Shown: positions 1-5,816 of the stretch, piece after piece
Position numbering within the stretch: position 1 is the stretch's first letter
How the letters are laid out: each line of letters begins with the position of its first letter
From: an uncultured Alphaproteobacteria bacterium
Lineage (GTDB): Bacteria > Pseudomonadota > Alphaproteobacteria > Bin95
Direction: 5' to 3'
Assembly: GCA_913060845.1 (NCBI GenBank)
Contig: CAJXVF010000179.1
Location: 1-5,848, forward strand
Length of the DNA stretch: 5,848 nt
Program-made: the position numbers and the translations under genes
Notes under the pieces: generated by a model
What the model was told of the DNA's origin: nothing
What the model saw: only the letters and a program-made list of their open reading frames with translations
The model's database searches: none

Positions 1-37
1 CTATTCGTCGGCAGCGTCAGATGTGTATAAGAGACAG
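1..37 (+). other. Nextera read-1 transposase adapter (sequencing artefact)
   Basis: Positions 5-37 match the 33-base Illumina Nextera read-1 adapter exactly: a TCGTCGGCAGCGTC segment followed by the 19-base Tn5 mosaic end AGATGTGTATAAGAGACAG. The four bases before it (ctat) would be the tail of an i5 index; they fit the end of index S502 (CTCTCTAT), though four bases prove little. This is library sequence and not part of the genome. Genomic sequence begins at 38. Reading frames crossing it gain false residues: the minus-strand frame gets LSLIHI at its C-terminus. Confidence 0.98.
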
Positions 38-214
38 GTCTTCGGGCACTGTTCGGACCGAATTTGTTCGAGCCGGGCTAGCGGCATCGCTTTGCGGCTG
101 AATACCAACAACGGCGGCGTCGCCAATTGGCGTTTGCGCGCTCGCTGATTGCCAGAAGGCCATCGACGTTAGCAGCAATACAAACGATAAAGTGGCGAAG
201 GATTTGAGCGACAT
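38..214 (-). CDS. N-terminal fragment of a secreted protein, truncated by the contig end
   Basis: Only the first 59 residues are genomic; the gene runs off the contig and the apparent last six residues (LSLIHI) are translated adapter. Residues 1-26 form a typical Sec signal peptide: a short start with Lys4, a hydrophobic core (FVLLLTSMAF, residues 11-20) and a signal peptidase I site ASA|Q at 26-27. The mature start, QTPIGDAAVVGIQPQSD, is Ala/Ser/Pro-rich. An in-frame TGA lies two codons upstream of the ATG, so this start is the only one in the immediate upstream context. No strong Shine-Dalgarno is seen. A TATACT box (minus strand, 290-285) could be a -10 element but has no good -35. I do not recognise the family. 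The IGxAAVV...VRT pattern is faintly like the start of secreted FecR-domain proteins of alphaproteobacteria, a weak guess only. Confidence 0.6.
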
Positions 215-240
215 GCAGCGTCATCCGTTTCGGCGCTATA

Positions 241-264
241 GGGTCTGCGAGACAGGCAGAACCC
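241..264 (-). other. Small hairpin in the leader of the left secreted-protein gene
   Basis: An inverted repeat pairs GGGTCTGC (241-248) with GCAG-A-ACCC (256-264), giving 8 base pairs with a single bulged base at 260 and a 7-base loop. It lies 26 bases upstream of the ATG of the minus-strand gene, so it would fall in that gene's 5' leader if transcription starts further upstream. There is no T-run typical of a rho-independent terminator on either side. A role is not established. Confidence 0.3.
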
Positions 265-360
265 TCATTTCCTTGAAGCTTCATAGTATAGGGCGGGCGC
301 TAGAACTAGGGCTGACTGTGGCTCCATGTCTCAGGGATGAATTTTTGCAGCTTTGGGTGC

Positions 361-389
361 TTGCTTTTCATTCATAACAGCGCTACATC
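361..389 (+). promoter_or_regulatory. Weak candidate promoter for tRNA-Glu
   Basis: TTGCTT at 361-366 and TACATC at 384-389 are separated by exactly 17 bases, and the -10 box ends 22 bases before the tRNA, a sensible distance for a short 5' leader. Each hexamer matches the sigma70 consensus at only three of six positions, so the spacing and location carry most of the argument. Confidence 0.3.
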
Positions 390-411
390 CTCCCTGCCTA
401 AACGCCGCGCT

Positions 412-486
412 GGCCCTATCGTCTAGCGGTTAGGACGCTGGCCTTTCACGCCGGAAACACGGGTTCGATCCCCGTTGGGGTCACCA
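412..486 (+). tRNA. tRNA-Glu (anticodon UUC), CCA encoded
   Basis: A complete 75-base cloverleaf can be folded by hand. The acceptor stem pairs GGCCCTA (412-418) with TGGGGTC (476-482), with G-U pairs at two positions. The anticodon stem is CTGGC (438-442) with GCCGG (450-454), enclosing loop CTTTCAC with anticodon TTC at 445-447. The T arm is ACGGG-TTCGATC-CCCGT. The discriminator is A483 and CCA is encoded at 484-486. The TTC anticodon reads GAA and GAG, charged with glutamate. The gene stands alone between a divergent protein gene and the ABM gene. The 3' end is not repeated elsewhere in the window beyond a chance 11-base match, so there is no sign here of an integrated element using it as an attachment site. 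Confidence 0.97.
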
Positions 487-561
487 TTTATTCTGCGGCT
501 TTAGGCGCCTTTTCCCTCTCGGTTTAGATGTGACCGGCATAGCTTTGCCGTGCAGGTGCCG

Positions 562-589
562 TTGACAGGTTTACCTGGGCGCTTAGGCT
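562..589 (+). promoter_or_regulatory. Candidate sigma70-type promoter of the ABM / CoA-transferase unit
   Basis: A perfect -35 hexamer TTGACA (562-567) is followed after 16 bases by TAGGCT (584-589), which matches TATAAT at three of six positions. The implied start near 596 would leave a leader of about 27 bases carrying the AAGGAAG Shine-Dalgarno (611-617). The position fits a promoter separate from the upstream tRNA. Confidence 0.5.
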
Positions 590-622
590 TCCTCCATCAA
601 TTCAAACTGGAAGGAAGCCCCT

Positions 623-934
623 ATGTCCCGCGTCCACGTCCTCGCCGTTATCACCACTAAGCCTGGAAAGCGCGACGAAGTGCTTAAGCTCTTCAAGGCC
701 AATGTGCCTGCGGTGTTAGAAGAAGATGGCTGCATCGAATATGGTGCCACCATTGACTGTGCTGACGCTGGATTCGCCGCTAAATATGGCGACGATTCGT
801 TCGTCGTTGTCGAAAAGTGGGCCAGCATGGCTGCACTTGGTGCCCATGCTGCATCTCCCCACATGAAGGCTTATGGTGCGAGCACCAAAGAGATGCTGGC
901 TGACCGCGTCATCCATGTGATGTCTGACGCATAA
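623..934 (+). CDS. ABM-domain (YgiN-like) putative quinol monooxygenase
   Basis: This 103-residue protein looks like a complete single-domain antibiotic-biosynthesis-monooxygenase (ABM, Pfam PF03992) protein of the YgiN type, which form dimeric ferredoxin-like barrels and include cofactor-free quinol oxygenases. The N-terminal strand VHVLAVITTKPG (4-15) leads into a helix (KRDEVLKLFKANVPAVLEE), then GCIEYGATID. The family-typical stretch FVVVEKWASMAALGAH (60-75) and PHMKA (79-83) follows. The length is normal for the family and there is no signal peptide, so it is cytoplasmic. The start is supported by AAGGAAG at 611-617, five bases before ATG. It lies 41 bases upstream of the CoA-transferase on the same strand, so co-transcription is likely. 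Substrate cannot be read from sequence; many ABM proteins have no known reaction. Confidence 0.9.
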   Translation: MSRVHVLAVITTKPGKRDEVLKLFKANVPAVLEEDGCIEYGATIDCADAGFAAKYGDDSFVVVEKWASMAALGAHAASPHMKAYGASTKEMLADRVIHVMSDA

Positions 935-975
935 CCCACTGCCTGCAGTTTATCCCTAGATAGAGGCCTTTTATC

Positions 976-2178
976 ATGACAACGCCCTTGCCGCTTGCCG
1001 GTGTGCGCGTGCTGGATATCGGCACGCTGATTGCTGGACCATTCGGCGCCACGCTGCTTGGCGATTTCGGCGCTGAGGTCATCAAAGTCGAACAGCCTGG
1101 CCGCGGCGACGCGCTGCGCGGCACGCCCGTGGACGGTAAGGCCGGACGGCCCCCGAACTGGTTGATCGAAGGCCGCAATAAGAAGTCCATCACGCTCAAT
1201 CTACGCGTTCCGGAAGGCCAAAAGATCCTACGGGACCTGGCTGCGACTGCCGACATCGTGATGGAGAACTTCACGCCAGGTACGCTGGAGCGATGGAATA
1301 TCGGCTGGGAGGACCTGAAGGCGGTCAATCCACGTTTGATCATGGTTCGCGTTTCCGGATACGGGCAAACGGGGCCATATTCCAAACGCTCAGGCTATGA
1401 TCGGATTGCGCTGGGGTTCTCGGGCTATATGTACCCGACTGGATTTCCGGACCGTTTTCCCGTCCGCCCCGCGTTTCCGACTGCAGATTATAATACAGGC
1501 ACGTTTGGGGCGCTTTCAGCGATGCTGGCGCTCTATCAGCGCGATGCGCAGGGCGGTGAGGGGCAGATGATTGACCTTGGCCTCTACGAAGCGCCATTCC
1601 GCATTACAGCGGACCTTATCACCAAGTACATGATGAATGGGGAGGTGCGAGAGCGCATTGGCAATCGCAATCCGACATTCTCACCAGCCGGGACGTTTGA
1701 AACGAAAGATGGCCGCTACGTGCAGATCGCTGCTGGTGGCGATGGCGTCTTCAAACGGCTGGCGGACGCCATTGGCATGCCAGAACTCGCCACAGACCCT
1801 CGCTACGCCCAAAGTGCAGCTAGAATAGAACGTGCGGACGAACTTGAGGCGCTGCTGGGCGAATGGATCAACGCGCACGAGTTCGCAGATATCGAAGCGC
1901 GTCTGGTTGGCGGTAACGTGCCCTTCGGCGGGATCTACACTGCTGCCGATATCGCCGAGGACCCGCATTTCGAGGCTCGCAACAATATTGTGACTGTTCC
2001 GGACGAGGAATTGGGTGATATTCCTATGCCAGGCGTTTCCCCAAATCTAACGGGCACGCCGGGTCGGGTCGCCCATGCCGGGCCGCCTATTGGGCACCAC
2101 ACGGATGAAATCTTGGGCGAGGTACTCAATCTTTCCAGTGCGGATATCGACGCACTGAAGGCTAGCGGAGTCGTCTAA
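976..2178 (+). CDS. Family III (CaiB/BaiF-type) CoA-transferase
   Basis: A complete 400-residue family III CoA-transferase (Pfam PF02515). Such enzymes move CoA between carboxylic acids through an aspartyl-CoA thioester and form interlocked dimers in the cytoplasm. The N-terminal signature PLAGVRVLDIGTLIAGPFG (6-24) and LGDFGAEVIKVEQPGRGD (28-45) is typical. Also typical are NKKSITLNL (68-76), ENFTPGTLERW (97-107), VSGYGQTGPY (126-135) and GYDRIALGFSG (140-150). The segment FPTADYNTG (167-175) places Asp171 where formyl-CoA transferase and CaiB have their catalytic Asp169. The second-domain motif RNPTFSPAGTFETKDG and the C-terminal PFGGIYTAADIAEDPHF region are intact. The length is usual. AGAGG at 962-966 precedes ATG by nine bases. 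The substrate is not predictable; carnitine, formyl/oxalate, mesaconyl and succinyl types share these motifs. Confidence 0.95.
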   Translation: MTTPLPLAGVRVLDIGTLIAGPFGATLLGDFGAEVIKVEQPGRGDALRGTPVDGKAGRPPNWLIEGRNKKSITLNLRVPEGQKILRDLAATADIVMENFTPGTLERWNIGWEDLKAVNPRLIMVRVSGYGQTGPYSKRSGYDRIALGFSGYMYPTGFPDRFPVRPAFPTADYNTGTFGALSAMLALYQRDAQGGEGQMIDLGLYEAPFRITADLITKYMMNGEVRERIGNRNPTFSPAGTFETKDGRYVQIAAGGDGVFKRLADAIGMPELATDPRYAQSAARIERADELEALLGEWINAHEFADIEARLVGGNVPFGGIYTAADIAEDPHFEARNNIVTVPDEELGDIPMPGVSPNLTGTPGRVAHAGPPIGHHTDEILGEVLNLSSADIDALKASGVV

Positions 2179-2218
2179 TTCCCGCTGCTATCCGACTAGA
2201 GCAGCCACCAAAAAATAC

Positions 2219-2244
2219 GGCCCGGAACCTGTTGGTTCTGGGCC
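2219..2244. terminator. Bidirectional hairpin terminator between converging units
   Basis: GGCCCGGAACC (2219-2229) pairs with GGTTCTGGGCC (2234-2244): 11 pairs including one G-U, with a TGTT loop. On the minus strand it is followed at once by a T-rich tract (complement of the A-run at 2210-2215, reading TATTTTTTGG), the classic rho-independent layout for the reductase operon. On the plus strand the following bases are AATATCTTTT, weaker but usable for the CoA-transferase, which stops 40 bases before. It sits midway between the two converging stop codons. Confidence 0.85.
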
Positions 2245-2268
2245 AATATCTTTTCGGACTGACAAAGA

Positions 2269-3534
2269 TCAGGCGTTGATCTTGATTGGCCCTTTCGGCG
2301 TGCCTACGCATGCGAGGCATGAGCCTTTTTCGATGGGGGCGTCTGGGGGCGTCTCGTAATTGATCTCACCCTCCATTACCGCTGTGAGGCAGGTGCCACA
2401 GCTGCCAGCGCGGCAACCTGATGCGATATCAACGCCGTTCGCTTCCGCGAAATCAAGGATCGTTCCAGCAGCCGGAGTCCAATCCAAAGTCTTGCCGGAT
2501 TTTGCAAAAGTAACAGAAACAGCCGCTTCTGCTGCAGCACCTTCAGCAGCAGGCGGTTTGGGTTTCTTAACTGAAGCAGGGCCAAAGCCTTCAGAATGAA
2601 TGTCGGCTTCTGGTACGCCCCATGCTTTAAGGTCGGCATCAAGCGCATTCATCATTGGCGGTGGGCCGCAGAAATAGTATTCGAAATTATTGGACGGCAG
2701 GACTTCTTTGAATAACTCTACCGAGACACGAGCTTTGTGATGATAGTCTACACCAAGAACTTCGTCATCTGTCGGATCGCTGTAGCAAATGTTCATGCGA
2801 ACATTGGGATTTTCTGCTGCGATTTGAGCTAGATGGTCCTTCATAATATGGCCTGCCTTATTCGGCGCGCCAAAGAAGAACCAGGTTTCCCGTTGGGGTT
2901 CATGCTCAACAATATAGTTCAGCATGCTGAGCACAGGCGTGATGCCAACGCCGCCGCCAATCAGGACGACAGGGCGCTTATGTTCACGCTTCAGATAGAA
3001 CCCGCCATTGGGCGCACGCACATCAATGATATCGCCTTCATTCAAGACTTCATTGACAAAGGTGGACGAAACACCTGGTGCGATTCCAGGTTTGCCACGG
3101 GGCGGCGGCACCTTTTTTACGGTGATCCGATAGTAATCACGGCCAGGTGCGTCAGACAGAGAGTAGCAGCGGATAACGTCGCTTGGCTGATCCGGCACAG
3201 CGAACTTGAACGTTAGAAACTGGCCTGGCTCAAACGGTGGCAAAGGCCGACCGTCATGAGGCTCAAGATAGATAGAGTGGCAATCGGCGATCTCATTGAC
3301 CTTACGAGCAACCTTAAATTTCCGCAGACCTGCCCAGGTGTTCTGGGTCTTCTCGATCTCTTCAGCACGGATCCGCTGCAAGCCTTCCGCACGAGCACGA
3401 AATAGCAGGGATTGTTCCTCATAATGTCGCGACATCCGGCTCTGCTGACGGAGCGAGCCCATCAACAGAGACAGAATATACAGGCCCAGCAATCCCGCTG
3501 CGCCTATGGCGACATAGTTCGCCAAATTATCCAT
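2269..3534 (-). CDS. Membrane-anchored FAD/NAD(P)/2Fe-2S oxidoreductase
   Basis: A complete 421-residue flavin reductase of the ferredoxin-NADP reductase superfamily, fused to a ferredoxin domain. Residues 7-26 form one transmembrane helix, followed by a basic stretch (R29, R33, R36) that predicts N-out/C-in topology with catalysis in the cytosol. Residues about 35-66 look like a charged coiled coil. The FAD domain (about 70-180) carries RCYSLS (122-127). The nucleotide domain has GGGVGITP (193-200) and CGPPP (289-293). An Ala/Pro/Lys linker (about 321-338) leads to a plant-type 2Fe-2S domain with likely ligands C374, C379, C382 and C409. C406 is an extra cysteine. It should pass electrons from NAD(P)H through FAD to the cluster; the acceptor is unknown. 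The ATG follows GGGGA by six bases. It is the last gene of the minus-strand operon, 47 bases after the barrel gene, suggesting work with the cytochrome and barrel. Confidence 0.93.
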   Translation of the reverse strand: MDNLANYVAIGAAGLLGLYILSLLMGSLRQQSRMSRHYEEQSLLFRARAEGLQRIRAEEIEKTQNTWAGLRKFKVARKVNEIADCHSIYLEPHDGRPLPPFEPGQFLTFKFAVPDQPSDVIRCYSLSDAPGRDYYRITVKKVPPPRGKPGIAPGVSSTFVNEVLNEGDIIDVRAPNGGFYLKREHKRPVVLIGGGVGITPVLSMLNYIVEHEPQRETWFFFGAPNKAGHIMKDHLAQIAAENPNVRMNICYSDPTDDEVLGVDYHHKARVSVELFKEVLPSNNFEYYFCGPPPMMNALDADLKAWGVPEADIHSEGFGPASVKKPKPPAAEGAAAEAAVSVTFAKSGKTLDWTPAAGTILDFAEANGVDIASGCRAGSCGTCLTAVMEGEINYETPPDAPIEKGSCLACVGTPKGPIKINA

Positions 3535-3543
3535 CGCTCTTCC

Positions 3544-3564
3544 CCAAACTTGGCGCCGTTTTGG
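3544..3564 (-). other. Short intercistronic hairpin before the reductase gene
   Basis: CCAAAC (3544-3549) can pair with GTTTTGG (3558-3564) with one bulged base, enclosing an 8-base loop. The foot of the stem includes the first two G bases of the reductase Shine-Dalgarno (GGGGA, minus strand 3545-3541), so folding could modestly limit ribosome access. The stem is short and AT-containing, and there is no following T-run. It may be chance. Confidence 0.25.
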
Positions 3565-3581
3565 ACAGCAGCCAATAGTGA

Positions 3582-5108
3582 TTAGAATTTAACGCGTACT
3601 TCAAAGCGAACGCCGCCAATATCATTTTGGTTCTCACGGATGCCATACATTCCATCGGTCCTCAGGATTACCCGATTCGTCACTGGAACCTGATAGCGGA
3701 AGCCGACAGCGTATTGGCTGCCAAGTGCTGCGGCATCTTTATCCAGCGTCTGTACCGTCGATGCCTCAACAACGAGCTGTTGATCTAGGCTGAACAGATA
3801 GTTAATGCCGACAGCGCCACCGAATGTATCTTGCGCTGTATCATCTAGCTTCGGGAATGACGACATGCCGTCAGTCTCAAAGGTGATGCCAGTGTTCTTC
3901 AACATTCCTCCATTGTTCCGCGCCAGGGACTGCGGCTTATCAATACCTACCCATCCATTGAAATACGGAACATAGACATCAGGCTTGGATGTGATCAGAG
4001 AGTTTTCGATCAGGAGCGCGAACCCGTCTGCTGTTTTATCCCGGCCGTCTGTATTCTGGCCAACAGCACCAAATAAGCGGACGGAGTTTGAAAGCCAGCC
4101 GCCATACCGCGACGTATATGCGCCGGTAACATTGACGTAGTCGATGTCGCTGAGTTGGTCCCTGCCGTCAACGAAGCCTATACCAAATTCAGAATATCCT
4201 TCGAACCAATCAACGAAGGCGGCAACGGCATAAATCGATACATCGTCAGTATCAAGCACGCCATCTCGTCCGACGAACGCAGGCGAGTCAATTTCATTGA
4301 ATCCGCCGAAGAATGTGATGTCTATATTTGTGATATCAAGCGCACGACTGTTCATTGCAGCCAGTGAGATCCCGCCTCCAACAAAGGCCTCATCAACCCA
4401 AAGTCCATTTTGCATAACAAAGGGGGTCAACCCAAAAGCAATAGGCAGGTCGTAGGTGGCGTATTCGTCGGCCAACCCAGCATAAATTGCCCCTATATCC
4501 CCCTCAAAGAATAGTGTTTCTGGGTTTGCATCGACCTTACCGTCAACGCCGTTATTGCCCTTCTTATCCCCGGTCCGATATCCCATGAACTTACCGTTCT
4601 GGTCGATCGGGCGGAAGAACCCGTGAACACGCTCGGTGGCGGTCAGCTTAAGGTCGAGGTCCAGGTTCAGGCGGTTGGCAAGCTCGTACACGACATCGCC
4701 GCCAACGTCATTGGCGGCTACCGCTGTACGGACGTCGCCAAAAACTGAAAAGGATGGGAACAAAAGGTTCTTTTCGCCAATGACATTAATGCCTTCATCG
4801 AAAGGACCTTCCACATACTGCGGACGACCGACTTCTAGGATCGGGCGTGGTTCCTCAATGTTGCGCTTGCCGCCATAAATCTCGAGTTGGCGCTCAGCGT
4901 CATAGACTTTCTCTTCGTATGTTGGGTCCGCCTTGAAGACGTCAGAGTCATGCTCTGACGGTTTGACATTAGGATCCATCTTGCGCGGACTGTCGTCATG
5001 GGCGCTCGCTGCATATGCAGGGCCGCCAGTGGCGACCATCATCGCCAGTGCGGAAGCCACCGTCGTCAGTGCAATGTGGCCGGTTATCTTTGAAAAACTT
5101 GTTGTCAC
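3582..5108 (-). CDS. Secreted outer-membrane beta-barrel protein, porin-like
   Basis: A complete 508-residue protein with features of an outer-membrane barrel. Residues 1-33 are a Sec signal peptide (KITG, then a hydrophobic Ala-rich core) with a probable cleavage AYA|A at 33-34. Residues 34 to about 115 are charged and polar and do not look barrel-like, so they may be a periplasmic lead-in segment (YEEKVYDAERQLEIYGG, 64-80). From about 118 on, amphipathic strands alternate with Asp/Gly/Asn-rich loops (for example NGVDGKVD and DGVLDTDD), and the chain ends in VRFEVRVKF with a terminal Phe, the usual BAM recognition feature. There is no cysteine in the whole protein, unlike MtrB, which has an N-terminal CxxC. 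The start is GTG. It lies 80 bases after the cytochrome gene and 47 before the reductase. I do not recognise a named family; the job could be substrate pore or cytochrome sheath. Confidence 0.88.
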   Translation of the reverse strand: MTTSFSKITGHIALTTVASALAMMVATGGPAYAASAHDDSPRKMDPNVKPSEHDSDVFKADPTYEEKVYDAERQLEIYGGKRNIEEPRPILEVGRPQYVEGPFDEGINVIGEKNLLFPSFSVFGDVRTAVAANDVGGDVVYELANRLNLDLDLKLTATERVHGFFRPIDQNGKFMGYRTGDKKGNNGVDGKVDANPETLFFEGDIGAIYAGLADEYATYDLPIAFGLTPFVMQNGLWVDEAFVGGGISLAAMNSRALDITNIDITFFGGFNEIDSPAFVGRDGVLDTDDVSIYAVAAFVDWFEGYSEFGIGFVDGRDQLSDIDYVNVTGAYTSRYGGWLSNSVRLFGAVGQNTDGRDKTADGFALLIENSLITSKPDVYVPYFNGWVGIDKPQSLARNNGGMLKNTGITFETDGMSSFPKLDDTAQDTFGGAVGINYLFSLDQQLVVEASTVQTLDKDAAALGSQYAVGFRYQVPVTNRVILRTDGMYGIRENQNDIGGVRFEVRVKF

Positions 5109-5117
5109 GCTTCTATT

Positions 5118-5123
5118 TCCCTC
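5118..5123 (-). promoter_or_regulatory. Ribosome-binding site fixing a GTG start for the barrel gene
   Basis: GAGGGA on the minus strand (5123-5118) lies nine bases before GTG at 5108-5106. The next in-frame ATG codons encode Met23 and Met24, inside the hydrophobic core of the signal peptide, and starting there would destroy export. The GTG is therefore the likely start. Confidence 0.75.
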
Positions 5124-5130
5124 GTTCGCC

Positions 5131-5177
5131 TGCGCCGCGCCTTAGCTGCTCTCTTTGGCAGTCTGGCGCGCCGCGCA
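5131..5177 (-). other. Long GC-rich intercistronic hairpin between cytochrome and barrel genes
   Basis: The outer stem pairs TGCGCCGCGCC (5131-5141) with GGCGCG-cc-GCGCA (5165-5177): 11 pairs with a two-base bulge (5171-5172). Directly inside it, AGCTGC (5144-5149) pairs with GCAG-t-CT (5158-5164), six more pairs with a bulge at 5162, leaving an 8-base loop. The whole fold fills more than half of the 80-base gap and ends eight bases before the barrel gene's Shine-Dalgarno. No T-run follows it on the minus strand, so it is not a standard intrinsic terminator. An mRNA stabiliser or processing site that sets different expression of the two genes is a plausible reading. Confidence 0.55.
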
Positions 5178-5188
5178 GCGATCCCCAA

Positions 5189-5816
5189 TCAGTTGACTTC
5201 GAATTCCACGGTGTAGGAATGGAAATCAAGCATCCAGCTGTTCATGGCCTCTTCCATTTCCGGCGTCGAATCGACGAACCGCATGAAGTAGATCGGTTCG
5301 GCGCGGCTCCGCAGGCGGACGGCCATTTTGTAGGTGCCTTTTTCCGTCAGCGCGTCTGCCGGCACGGTGTAGTTAGCGTTGCGAAACCCAAGTGGTGGGA
5401 TCGAACGACCTTCCATACGGATGAATGGCGCGTGGTTCAGGATAGTCGTCGGCACGTTTGCTGGACGGATGAATGGAAGCTGATCAATATCAATATTGAT
5501 CGGCAAATACCATTCGCGTTCAGTCCCCTTGACGTTCGTGAAGAGGAACTTGGTTTGCAAGTTAAACAGTTGGTCGTCGTATTCGATTATGCCAGCTCTT
5601 ACCTCAAGGGAGTGAATGTCGGCCATATCGCCATTCCCATCAACGTAACCAGATTCCCATACTGTCTTGCCGCTGGGGGACACGACAGCAACGTTCAGCC
5701 AGATTTCAGGCTGGGCACCGAGAGAACCAGACGGCAGGTTATGGCCGTCATCTGTGTTGGTCAGTTTGATGTCAAAGCTGAGGGAGGCCCCTTGCTTCGG
5801 CGCGCTAGCGAAGAAC
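5189..5816 (-). CDS. C-terminal domain of a probable multihaem c-type cytochrome (5' truncated)
   Basis: Only the last 208 residues are genomic. An apparent GTG start with MGSEMCIRDR is adapter-derived and must be dropped. The visible part resembles the beta-sandwich domain that ends multihaem cytochromes of the cytochrome c-554/HAO-like group. It has a strand SLSFDIKLTN, then DGHNLPSG (23-30 of the genomic part), then EIWLNVAVVSPSGKTVWESGYVDGNGDMAD, a Gly/Asp/Asn turn typical of this domain and possibly metal-binding. The C-terminus YTVEFEVN is a final strand. No CxxCH haem motif is present in this piece, since these would lie upstream beyond the contig, so the cytochrome call rests on domain resemblance alone. 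It is the first visible gene of the minus-strand operon with the barrel and reductase. Alternatively it is a different secreted protein with a similar beta-sandwich. Confidence 0.65.

Noticed and set aside
249..255. GAGACAG, the last seven bases of the Tn5 mosaic end, suggesting an internal adapter junction
   Set aside because: The bases before it (GGTCTGC) do not match the mosaic end, and the stretch is the loop of a local hairpin. Chance.
487..520. Possible terminator after tRNA-Glu (GGCGCC followed by TTTT)
   Set aside because: GGCGCC is a self-palindrome with no room for a loop, and no longer stem forms around it.
909..1385. 158-residue open frame on the minus strand
   Set aside because: It lies opposite the well-supported CoA-transferase, its translation is rich in Pro, Ser and Arg without domain features, and it has no convincing ribosome-binding site. 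It is a shadow frame.
2524..2562. CAGCAG/CTGCTG-rich short repeat with self-complementarity
   Set aside because: It encodes the Ala-rich linker between the nucleotide and ferredoxin domains; low-complexity codon use explains the repeat.
2889..2899. Eleven-base match to the tRNA-Glu 3' part (471-481), a possible attachment-site repeat
   Set aside because: It falls inside conserved reductase coding sequence, does not extend on either side, and there is no integrase or element boundary. Chance match.
2833..3216. 127-residue open frame on the plus strand
   Set aside because: It is antisense to the conserved nucleotide-binding and FAD domains of the reductase, with no recognisable protein motif.
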